NCBI GenBank assembly: GCA_031282485.1 | Contig: JAITDQ010000201.1 | Coordinates: forward strand, 1-5,291 | Source: Tannerella sp. | GTDB lineage: Bacteria; Bacteroidota; Bacteroidia; Bacteroidales; Tannerellaceae | Reading direction: 5' to 3' | Length of the DNA stretch: 5,291 nucleotides | Shown: one piece after another, positions 1 to 5,291 of the stretch | Layout of the letters: each line of letters starts with the position of its first letter | How positions within the stretch are numbered: position 1 is the first letter of the stretch | Translations under genes and position numbers: made by a program | The notes under the pieces: generated by a model | The model's database searches: none | The model's input: only the letters and a program-made list of their open reading frames with translations | What the model was told of the DNA's origin: nothing

Positions 1-804
1 GACGTCCTGTCGCTTACAACCGGGCTGCGGGGTCTGGCTTACTGGGAGATTGAGGTGACGGGGCCGAACCGCGACCTGCACTCGGGACATTTCGGCGGCG
101 CGGTCGCAAACCCGGTAAATGTGCTTTGCAGGATGATAGCCGACATCACAGACGCTGACGGACGCATCACGATACCTCACTTCTACGACGACGTGGAGGA
201 ACTTTCGGACAGAGAAAAGCGGATGCTGGAGTGCGTGCCTTTCGATGAGGAAAAATACAGGAAAACCCTTGATGTGGAAGAACTTTTCGGGGAAAAAGGC
301 TATTCGACGCTTGAGCGTAACAGTTGCCGCCCGTCGTTTGACGTATGCGGGATATGGGGCGGGTATACGGGCGAAGGCGCAAAAACCGTGCTTCCGTCGA
401 AAGCGTATGCAAAACTGTCGTGCCGTCTTGTTCCTCATCAGGATGCGGGCAGGGTATCGCAGCTTTTTGTTGATTATATAACGCGTGTGGCGCCCCGCTG
501 TGTGAAGGTGAACGTCAAACACAGTCACGGCGGACAGCCATACGTCTGTCCCGTTGACATCCCGGCCTATAAGGCGGCGGAAAAAGGTTTTACCGTTGCC
601 TTCGGGAAACAGCCGCTGGCCATACGCCGCGGCGGAAGTATCCCGATTATCCCGACCTTCGAACGCGTGCTCGGTATAAAGAGCGTCCTGATGGGATTCG
701 GTCTGGAGAGCAATGCCATTCATTCGCCGAACGAAAGTTTCGGGGTCGGAATGTTTTATAAGGGAATAGAGGCGGTAGCGGAATTTTACAGAGAATTTAA
801 ATAG
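1..804 (+). CDS. M20 family metallodipeptidase (CNDP2/PepV-like), 5'-truncated by the window edge
   Basis: The reading frame is open from base 1 to the TAG at 802-804, giving 267 residues of the C-terminal part of a zinc dipeptidase. A GTG at 55 could be taken as a start, but recognisable family sequence (SLTTGLRGLAYWEIEVTG) lies upstream of it, so the gene begins outside the window. Visible motifs, numbered from base 1, are: RDLHSGHFGG (His27), the dimerisation/lid-domain histidine that in M20 dipeptidases reaches the partner's active site; SCRLVPHQD (Arg142), a substrate-carboxylate arginine motif; RRGGSIP (209-215), the substrate-binding loop; and AIHSPNE (His241), the last metal ligand. 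The first metal ligands (HxD, the central Asp and the Glu-Glu pair) belong to the missing N-terminal part, roughly 190 residues judging by the usual 450-460. It is probably cytoplasmic and hydrolyses di- or short peptides; exact specificity is not readable. It lies 12 bases upstream of the deaminase gene, probably in one operon. Family assignment is strong. Confidence 0.93.
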   Translation, partial: DVLSLTTGLRGLAYWEIEVTGPNRDLHSGHFGGAVANPVNVLCRMIADITDADGRITIPHFYDDVEELSDREKRMLECVPFDEEKYRKTLDVEELFGEKGYSTLERNSCRPSFDVCGIWGGYTGEGAKTVLPSKAYAKLSCRLVPHQDAGRVSQLFVDYITRVAPRCVKVNVKHSHGGQPYVCPVDIPAYKAAEKGFTVAFGKQPLAIRRGGSIPIIPTFERVLGIKSVLMGFGLESNAIHSPNESFGVGMFYKGIEAVAEFYREFK

Positions 805-816
805 TGCGGCACAAAC

Positions 817-2268
817 ATGAGTATACTTATTAAATCTGTTGAACTGAACGGAAAACAGGCGGATATATACATCGAAAAAAACAGAATAACACGCATCGTG
901 ACGTCCGGAGATGCCACGGGCGGGATAACGGAGGCTGGGGATGCTGGGACGGATTCCATAGACAGGGCAACGTCTGCGAGGGATGCCGGAACGGGCTTCA
1001 CGGGCGGGGTAACAACTGCCGTGAATGTCGGGACGAATTTCATAGACAGGGCAACGTCTGCGGGAGGCACCGGGACGGATGTCGGCGAACAGGTGTTTCC
1101 GCCGGCGGACATTGTGATCGACGGCCGTCGCAAGGCCGTCATTCCGGGACTGATAAACATGCATACACATGCGGCCATGACGCTGTTCCGCGGCTTCGGC
1201 GACGATATGCCGCTGATGTCATGGCTTGAGCAGAAGATTTGGCCGAATGAAGCCAAACTGACGTACGATGACGTGTACTGGGGAGCCAAACTTGCCTGTG
1301 TGGAAATGCTGCGAAGCGGTACGACGACATTTTTTGACATGTACTACAAGCTCGACGCTACGGCACAGGCAGTCGAAGAAATGGGATTGCGGGCGGTTCT
1401 GTCGGAAGCGTGTTTTGATTATTTTAATGCGGACATGGCGGAACGCAGCAGGCAAAATATAATGCGCCGCTTTGCCGGACAGCACCCTTACGGCGACCGT
1501 ATAAAATATGCCCTGGGGCCTCATGCCATTTACACGGTTTCGGGCGAACTGCTCAAATGGGTTTCCTGTTTTGCGAAGGAAAACGGCCTGTTGATACAGA
1601 TGCACCTTGCCGAGACGGAAGGGGAGACGGAACAGTGCATCCGGCGTTTCGGCACGACGCCTGTCCGTTACCTTCACCGGCTGGGAATCCTGTCGCCGCA
1701 GCTTGTACTTGCCCATGCGCTTTATGTCGACGGCGAGGAACTGGAAATACTTGCCGGCAGCGGCGTTAAAGTAGTCCACAACCCGGCGTCGAACATGAAA
1801 CTGGCATCCGGCCATGAATTTAAGTATAAAGAGATGCGCGAGGCCGGCATAACGGTAGCGCTCGGCACGGACGGCTGTTCGTCGTCGAATAATCTGGACA
1901 TGGTCGAAGCCATGAAATTAGCCTCGTTGCTGGGAAAGGTGTGGCGAAAAGACCCGCAGGCACTTTCGTGCGACGAAATGCTTTACGCCGCAACGGAAGC
2001 CGGCGCCGATATTCTCGGCATGGAGGCAGGCCGGATAGCCGAAGGCCGCCTTGCCGACCTCTGCCTTGTCGACCTCGACATGCCGGCCTTCACGCCGAAT
2101 TTCAACTTCGTCTCAAACCTCGTTTTCGCCGCCAACGGCAGTTGCATCGATACCGTAATCTGCGACGGCCGGATTGTCATGCAGGACAGAAAAGTCCCCG
2201 GCGAAGCGGAGATTATGGCTCGCGCCGCCCGCACCGCCTGCGACCTGGTGAATAGAGCCGGGAAATAA
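817..2268 (+). CDS. mtaD: Amidohydrolase, 5-methylthioadenosine/S-adenosylhomocysteine deaminase type, with an N-terminal repeat insert
   Basis: This is a metal-dependent deaminase of the amidohydrolase superfamily (MtaD/TrzN/AtzB group). MtaD enzymes deaminate the adenine of S-adenosylhomocysteine and methylthioadenosine. The TIM barrel is intact: NMHTHAAMTLFRG (metal ligands His116, His118), LGPHAIYTVS, QMHLAETEGE (ligand His263, catalytic Glu266), LAHALYVD (His300), VVHNPASNMKLASG (His321) and LGTDGCSSSNN (metal-binding Asp352). The C-terminal strands (EGRLADLCLVDLD, then VICDGRIVMQ) close the beta-sandwich subdomain. Length is 483 residues against about 420-430 normally. The excess is a Gly/Thr/Ala/Asp-rich insert at about residues 30-89, between the first strands (MSILIKSVELNGKQADIYI) and VIDGRRKAVIPG, encoded by a 42-bp tandem repeat. 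The ATG at 817 is chosen because MSILIKSVEL is the usual family N-terminus. No Shine-Dalgarno is visible (CGGCACAAAC precedes it). It follows the peptidase gene by 12 bases. The fold is certain; the exact substrate (SAH/MTA versus another aminated purine or pterin) is inferred. Confidence 0.92.
   Translation: MSILIKSVELNGKQADIYIEKNRITRIVTSGDATGGITEAGDAGTDSIDRATSARDAGTGFTGGVTTAVNVGTNFIDRATSAGGTGTDVGEQVFPPADIVIDGRRKAVIPGLINMHTHAAMTLFRGFGDDMPLMSWLEQKIWPNEAKLTYDDVYWGAKLACVEMLRSGTTTFFDMYYKLDATAQAVEEMGLRAVLSEACFDYFNADMAERSRQNIMRRFAGQHPYGDRIKYALGPHAIYTVSGELLKWVSCFAKENGLLIQMHLAETEGETEQCIRRFGTTPVRYLHRLGILSPQLVLAHALYVDGEELEILAGSGVKVVHNPASNMKLASGHEFKYKEMREAGITVALGTDGCSSSNNLDMVEAMKLASLLGKVWRKDPQALSCDEMLYAATEAGADILGMEAGRIAEGRLADLCLVDLDMPAFTPNFNFVSNLVFAANGSCIDTVICDGRIVMQDRKVPGEAEIMARAARTACDLVNRAGK
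898..1083 (+). repeat. In-frame degenerate 42-bp tandem repeat (minisatellite) inside the deaminase gene
   Basis: Units start at 940, 982 and 1024. A degenerate unit precedes them (898-939) and a partial one follows (1066-1083). Encoded 14-residue units are DAGTDSIDRATSAR (residues 42-55), DAGTGFTGGVTTAV (56-69), NVGTNFIDRATSAG (70-83) and GTGTDV (84-89). The preceding unit ends TGGITEAG, resembling TGGVTTAV. By hand alignment the 940 and 1024 units match at 35 of 42 bases, and the 940 and 982 units at 27 of 42. A 22-base stretch is identical at 957-978 and 1041-1062, exactly 84 bases apart, so a two-unit (28-codon) higher-order period is overlaid on the 42-bp one. The units keep the reading frame. 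Exact boundaries of the oldest unit are uncertain. Confidence 0.88.
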
Positions 2269-2277
2269 TCCGCCCGA

Positions 2278-2298
2278 TACGGCAGGGATGAAGCCGTA
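2278..2298. terminator. Possible weak bidirectional hairpin between the convergent deaminase and hicB genes
   Basis: TACGGC (2278-2283) can pair with GCCGTA (2293-2298) around a 9-base loop. It lies in the 34-base gap between the deaminase stop (2266-2268) and the hicB stop (2303-2305), where a shared terminator would be expected. The stem is only 6 bp and there is no clear T-tract on either side, so this is a position-based suggestion rather than a convincing intrinsic terminator. Confidence 0.28.
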
Positions 2299-2302
2299 AT
2301 AA

Positions 2303-2704
2303 TCAGGATACGGATAACAAGTCTTTCCCGATACGGTGCAATGCGGAAATAATTTTGTCGCGCTGTTCTTTTCGCGGTTTCTTCAGTCCTGTACTGTAAT
2401 GGGTTAATTGCGTCGGATTTATCCCCGCCGCCCTGGCTAAGGCCGTTTTTGTGACTGTTCCGCTGATACATTTTAACAGGGCTTCCATATCGAATTGATA
2501 TACTAACTGATATTCGCCCTGCAGGATTTCCGGCACAGGCTGGCGGCATCTGTCCAATGCAACCGCATAACCGTCCAAAGCCGTTTTAGCGTCGGCTTTA
2601 GCGGCATCTACCGTTTCTCCGAAGCCGAACAGGTTGGGAAATTCTTCAAACGATACGCCATAGCCGTCTTTCCCCATTTCTAATATTACATGAATCTGTT
2701 TCAT
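2303..2704 (-). CDS. hicB: HicB family antitoxin with C-terminal helix-turn-helix
   Basis: The 133-residue protein has the two-part HicB design. Residues 1-60 form the partially degenerate RNase H-like fold: strand IHVILEM, then YGVSFEEFPNLFGFGETVDAA, then a long helix KADAKTALDGYAVAL. This part binds and blocks HicA. Residues about 70-130 form an XRE-like DNA-binding region: MEALLKCISGTVTKTALARAAG, then INPTQLTHYSTGLKKP, a typical helix-turn-helix recognition segment. In HicAB systems the antitoxin neutralises the mRNA-cleaving toxin, and HTH- or RHH-bearing versions repress their own operon. The ATG at 2704 has AGGA four bases upstream. It follows hicA by 25 bases on the same strand, and its TGA lies 34 bases from the convergent deaminase stop. 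Length and motifs look intact. The antitoxin call is strong; operator binding is inferred from the HTH and the palindrome upstream of hicA. Confidence 0.92.
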   Translation of the reverse strand: MKQIHVILEMGKDGYGVSFEEFPNLFGFGETVDAAKADAKTALDGYAVALDRCRQPVPEILQGEYQLVYQFDMEALLKCISGTVTKTALARAAGINPTQLTHYSTGLKKPRKEQRDKIISALHRIGKDLLSVS

Positions 2705-2708
2705 AATT

Positions 2709-2712
2709 TCCT
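2709..2712 (-). promoter_or_regulatory. Ribosome binding site for hicB
   Basis: On the minus strand AGGA stands four bases before the hicB ATG, within ACAGGAAATTATG in the 25-base hicA-hicB gap. It supports the chosen hicB start and separate translation initiation for the antitoxin. The same AACAGGA string also precedes hicA. Confidence 0.5.
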
Positions 2713-2729
2713 GTTTTTTTAATGGAGAC

Positions 2730-2915
2730 TTATTCAGTCCCTTTGATTATTTTCAGAATTTTAGCACACGTCCCCGACGGAACTTCTTTTGCACCATGAT
2801 ACGGAACACTGAAAACCAGTCCGTTAAGTTCATAATACTTGTGACTGGAAGCGTCCTGGTACAGAAATTTAGCGCCTGACTGCTGTACTTTTTTATCTAA
2901 CTCCCTTGATTTCAC
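2730..2915 (-). CDS. hicA: HicA family toxin (mRNA interferase)
   Basis: The 61-residue protein has the full short HicA layout, a double-stranded-RNA-binding-like fold that cleaves mRNA when free of HicB. The N-terminus MKSRELDKKVQQSGA matches the family opening helix. The catalytic histidine is His25 in SSHKYY, where most members have GSHxxY, so Ser replaces the usual Gly. Then come the strand LVFSVPYHGAKEVPSGT, corresponding to the common P.HG.KELPKGT, and the C-terminal helix AKILKIIKG. The start is GTG (2913-2915): an in-frame TAA lies just upstream (2925-2927), and there is no in-frame ATG within the gene. Toxin-first order before hicB is the usual arrangement. G+C by hand count is about 41%, lower than in a sampled stretch of the deaminase gene, consistent with acquisition. 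The gene looks intact, so the toxin is probably functional, but activity cannot be read from sequence. Confidence 0.9.
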   Translation of the reverse strand: MKSRELDKKVQQSGAKFLYQDASSHKYYELNGLVFSVPYHGAKEVPSGTCAKILKIIKGTE

Positions 2916-2916
2916 A

Positions 2917-2920
2917 TCCT
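2917..2920 (-). promoter_or_regulatory. Unusually close AGGA before the hicA GTG start
   Basis: On the minus strand the sequence reads AAAACAGGATGTG, so AGGA is separated from the GTG start codon by a single base, closer than a working Shine-Dalgarno normally is. Together with the GTG start this predicts weak translation of the toxin compared with hicB, which has an ATG and a four-base spacer. The ATG overlapping the GTG (2915-2917) runs straight into TGA and cannot be the start. Confidence 0.4.
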
Positions 2921-2939
2921 GTTTTTATATATGATGCGG

Positions 2940-2971
2940 CAAAGGTAAATGATTATTTACCATTATACAAA
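2940..2971 (-). promoter_or_regulatory. Bacteroidota-type promoter for hicAB
   Basis: Reading the minus strand, TTTG (2971-2968) is followed after 20 bases by TACCTTTG (2947-2940). This fits the Bacteroidota primary-sigma consensus TTTG, about 19-21 bases, TAnnTTTG. Transcription would begin near 2933, giving a leader of about 15-20 bases before the hicA GTG at 2915. It is the only clear promoter seen in the window, and it supports both the taxonomic placement and expression of hicAB independently of the upstream antiporter gene. Confidence 0.75.
2944..2961. promoter_or_regulatory. Palindromic operator, probable HicB (HicAB) binding site
   Basis: GGTAAAT-GATT-ATTTACC is a perfect inverted repeat with 7-bp arms and a 4-base centre. 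It occupies the spacer between the -33 and -7 elements of the hicA promoter and overlaps four bases of the -7 box (2944-2947). A dimeric HTH protein bound here would block RNA polymerase, so autoregulation by HicB is the simplest reading. The site's symmetry and position are seen directly; the identity of the binding protein is inferred. Confidence 0.65.
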
Positions 2972-3056
2972 TAAAAAGGCAAATATATTTATACCGGACG
3001 GGCAGGAATAAAGTGTTGTTCGGTTTTGTTTGAATTCGCCAAAGCAGGGACGCTTA

Positions 3057-5291
3057 TTACCGTACATTTTCGCCGAATGTATCGAGTTTTTCCTGTTCGC
3101 CGGCCAGTAGCAGCGTATCGCCTTCCAGCAGCGTGAAGTCGGCGGGGAAATTGATAATCGATTCGCCGTTGCGTTCGATTTCGACGATAAGCGTTTCCGT
3201 TCTTTTACGCAGATTCAGTTCCCGGATTGTTTTTCCCGCCAGGGGGGAACCGGGTTCGATTTCGTACTGTGAGAGGTTGATGTGGTGCTGCGGAATATCT
3301 TCATAGTCGGACGGCAGGCCGTTTCCGAGCGAGGCGTTCAACTTTTGAAGCTCTTCGTCGCATCCCGAAACGACGATTTTATCGTAAGGATACAGGCGTT
3401 CGTTTGCCGGCGGGATATTCATTTTGAGCGTCCCACGCAGGATTGTGATGACGGATACACCCGTCGTCTGTTTGAACTGCAGTTCCTGCAATGTTTTTCC
3501 TATTATGGGCGAGTTCGGGGATATTTCAAATTCTTCGATATGAATATCCTTCGCCCGCATGTCGTTCGCCACGGCGGTGGGGATAGCTGCTTTTTTCTCT
3601 TCATAAGCCTGTTTCTGGCCAAGGTTTTTCAGGAACCGGGCTTCTATCCTCCGGGACTGTTTTTTAAGTCCGCGCGAGAGGATGATACCGGCCGTTACCG
3701 TAAAGGCAATCAGTATGAGCAGCGTTTTCGCCGTGGAGAAGAGCGGGAAGATAGCCATTGACGCAAGTACGACCGCCAGTGTGATTCGCAGGACAATCAG
3801 CGAAATCAGCATGCCCCGGTTGAAATGACTGTCGTTCCACAGGTTTTTAAATTCCTGCGATTTGTTCTTTTTCATTATCATCGCCCTCATAAAGGGAGAC
3901 ATTAACGATAATGTAACGACGGCCGACAGGATGGCGCCCCATACACCCGAAATGCTGCCCGTAAGAAAAGGAATGAAGTACATCCGGCAAACCAGCATCA
4001 CGGCAAACGACAGCGTGAAATAGGCGGATACCTGCAACAGGACGTTCTTCAGTAATTTATTCCAGTCATTCTGTTTGTTGACCACCTTATAATCGGAATG
4101 TGCATACCCGCTGACTAATTTGTTCCACTCCGGCGGGATGAGTTTTTCGATACGGGCGGATATGGCGGGAGACATTTTAATGAAATATGGCGTAGTAAAC
4201 GTTGTAATCACGGAAACCGTAACGATTATGGGGTACATGATGTTGCTTATCACGCCCAGGCTCATCCCCAGCGTTGCGATTATAAAGGAAAATTCGCCAA
4301 TCTGTGCAAGGCTGAATCCCGACTGTACGGCGACTTTCAACCCCTGCCCCGTAGCCATCACACCCAGTGTTGCAAAAATCACACGTCCGATCAGCACGAC
4401 GACGGTCAGTAACAGTATGATCGAACTGTACTCCAGTATGATTACCGGATCGATCATCATGCCTACGGACACGAAAAAAACAGCCCCGAAAAAGTTTTTC
4501 AACGGTTCGATAAGATGTTCGATATGTTTTGATTCAATCGTTTCCGCCAGTATTGAACCCGTTATAAAAGCGCCCAGCGCGGCGGAAAACCCGACCGACG
4601 AGGCAAACAGTACCATTCCGAGGCAAATCCCCAGCGATATGATCAGGAGCGTTTCGTCGTTCAGGTATTTTTTCAGTTTTCTGAACACTGTCGGTATCAG
4701 GTAAATACCTGTAACAAACCATATAAAGATGAAGAACAGCAGCCTGAATATGCTGTTTATCATTTCGCTCCCCTCGAAATGCCGACTTACGGCAACGGTC
4801 GACAAAAGTACCATCATGATAATTGCGGCCAGGTCTTCAACAATCAGCATCCCGAAAACGATATTGGCAAACTTCGTTTTCTGAATCCCCATATCGTTAA
4901 ACGCCTTGATGATAATCGTCGTGGACGACATCGAGAGCATGCCACCCAGAAAGACACTGTCCATATCGCCCCATCCGAGCAGTTTCCCCACCCCGTAGCC
5001 GATAACAATCATTGAGCCCATATTGATAAAAGTCGCCGCCGACGCCGTCCCCCCGACTTTCAACAGTTTCTTGAAACTAAATTCCAACCCCAGGGCAAAC
5101 AGCAGGAAAATCACCCCGATATCCGCCCATGTAGCGATATTTTCCATATCCTTCACGGACGGGAATTTTTCCATGTAAAAAACCACTTTCTCTCCATGCT
5201 CCCCCAGCAGTTCGTTTGCCAAAGAAATAAGAAGTTTGTTGATATGCGGACCGGCAAAAAAACCGGCCACAATATAACCCAACACAACCGG
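3057..5291 (-). CDS. CPA2 family monovalent cation:proton antiporter with extra membrane block and two TrkA-C domains, N-terminus cut by the window edge
   Basis: A total of 744 residues are visible, reading from the right edge to the TAA at 3057-3059. The GTG at 5283-5285 is not the start: frame and family sequence (PVVLGYIVAGFFAGP) continue to base 5291, so probably a few dozen residues including the first membrane helix are missing. Numbered from base 5291, residues 1 to about 375 form the Na+/H+-exchanger domain. Its landmarks are IFLLFALGLEFSFKKL, GGMLSMSSTTIIIKA, IVEDLAAI (Glu152-Asp153, aligned with the ion-binding acidic motif of the family) and GFSAALGAFITGSILAE. Residues about 415-545 hold roughly four further membrane helices, followed by a basic stretch KKQSRR. 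Two RCK_C/TrkA-C domains follow at about 585-655 and 670-740 (EFEISPNSPIIGKTLQEL and YEIEPGSPLAGKTIREL). It should exchange K+ or Na+ for protons at the inner membrane, with the cytoplasmic tail as ligand-controlled gate. Cation choice is not readable. Confidence 0.93.
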   Translation of the reverse strand, partial: PVVLGYIVAGFFAGPHINKLLISLANELLGEHGEKVVFYMEKFPSVKDMENIATWADIGVIFLLFALGLEFSFKKLLKVGGTASAATFINMGSMIVIGYGVGKLLGWGDMDSVFLGGMLSMSSTTIIIKAFNDMGIQKTKFANIVFGMLIVEDLAAIIMMVLLSTVAVSRHFEGSEMINSIFRLLFFIFIWFVTGIYLIPTVFRKLKKYLNDETLLIISLGICLGMVLFASSVGFSAALGAFITGSILAETIESKHIEHLIEPLKNFFGAVFFVSVGMMIDPVIILEYSSIILLLTVVVLIGRVIFATLGVMATGQGLKVAVQSGFSLAQIGEFSFIIATLGMSLGVISNIMYPIIVTVSVITTFTTPYFIKMSPAISARIEKLIPPEWNKLVSGYAHSDYKVVNKQNDWNKLLKNVLLQVSAYFTLSFAVMLVCRMYFIPFLTGSISGVWGAILSAVVTLSLMSPFMRAMIMKKNKSQEFKNLWNDSHFNRGMLISLIVLRITLAVVLASMAIFPLFSTAKTLLILIAFTVTAGIILSRGLKKQSRRIEARFLKNLGQKQAYEEKKAAIPTAVANDMRAKDIHIEEFEISPNSPIIGKTLQELQFKQTTGVSVITILRGTLKMNIPPANERLYPYDKIVVSGCDEELQKLNASLGNGLPSDYEDIPQHHINLSQYEIEPGSPLAGKTIRELNLRKRTETLIVEIERNGESIINFPADFTLLEGDTLLLAGEQEKLDTFGENVR

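Noticed and set aside
55..57. GTG at 55 as the start of the dipeptidase
   Set aside because: The frame is open back to base 1 and codes for conserved M20 sequence upstream of it, so the gene is truncated by the window edge.
898..1083. The repeats as a CRISPR array
   Set aside because: The units are directly abutting, degenerate, in frame with a protein and lack unique spacers between identical repeats.
786..1340. A 184-codon minus-strand open frame opposite the deaminase start, with a repetitive Pro/Ala/Val-rich translation
   Set aside because: Its repetitiveness is only the complement of the 42-bp repeat. The opposite strand encodes a clear amidohydrolase with all motifs, and no family resemblance is seen in the antisense product.
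1219..1815. A 198-codon minus-strand open frame inside the deaminase gene
   Set aside because: It lies wholly opposite the conserved TIM-barrel coding sequence, and its translation shows no recognisable domain.
1983..2549. A 188-codon minus-strand frame spanning the deaminase end and hicB
   Set aside because: It overlaps two well-supported genes in wrong frames and is basic and low in recognisable structure.
2980..2983. A second TTTG on the minus strand as the -33 element of hicA
   Set aside because: It would leave 32 bases before the -7 box; the TTTG at 2968-2971, with a 20-base spacer, fits much better.
2981..2990. The palindrome AAATATATTT upstream of the hicA promoter as a second operator
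   Set aside because: Short A/T-only palindromes arise easily in AT-rich intergenic DNA, and it does not resemble the GGTAAAT operator.
2972..3056. A terminator for the antiporter in the gap before hicA
   Set aside because: I searched this stretch and found no stem of useful length followed by a T-run on the minus strand.
4120..4704. A 194-codon plus-strand open frame opposite the antiporter
   Set aside because: The minus strand encodes conserved membrane helices here; the antisense frame is a by-product of that composition.
5283..5285. GTG at 5285 as the start of the antiporter
   Set aside because: It falls inside the family motif PVVLGYIVAGFFAGP, and the frame is open to the window edge, so the true start is beyond base 5291.

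Overview
The window looks like a Bacteroidales (Bacteroidota) chromosome. The main evidence is a promoter of the Bacteroidota type (TTTG, 20 bases, TACCTTTG) in front of hicA. The weak or absent Shine-Dalgarno sequences and the resemblance of the long proteins to Bacteroides/Parabacteroides-type homologues agree with this. Genus cannot be decided from the sequence alone.

Layout: (1) On the plus strand, 1-804 is the 3' part of an M20 family dipeptidase gene whose start lies off the left edge. Twelve bases later comes a 483-residue amidohydrolase of the MTA/SAH deaminase type (817-2268). The short gap and the lack of any visible promoter suggest the two are co-transcribed. (2) Converging on them from the right is a minus-strand HicA/HicB toxin-antitoxin module: hicA 2915-2730, then hicB 2704-2303. 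It has its own promoter, and a perfect 7-bp-arm palindrome overlaps the -7 element. (3) Further right, also on the minus strand, 5291-3057 is a nearly complete CPA2 family cation:proton antiporter. It carries an extra membrane block and two tandem TrkA-C (RCK_C) domains, and its first residues lie off the right edge.

The peptidase and deaminase look like housekeeping scavenging enzymes (peptide breakdown; recycling of S-adenosylmethionine by-products). The antiporter looks like an ion/pH homeostasis protein. The hicAB pair is the accessory element: it is compact and self-regulated in appearance, and hicA is lower in G+C (about 41% by hand count) than one 60-base stretch counted in the deaminase gene (52%).

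The least expected feature is an in-frame minisatellite inside the deaminase gene. A degenerate 42-bp (14-codon) unit is repeated about three to four times at 898-1083. It adds a Gly/Thr/Ala/Asp-rich insert of roughly 55 residues to the N-terminal part of an otherwise canonical enzyme. Nothing in the window amounts to a clearly new multi-gene system. The repeat-bearing enzyme and the hicAB operator architecture are the points most worth checking.
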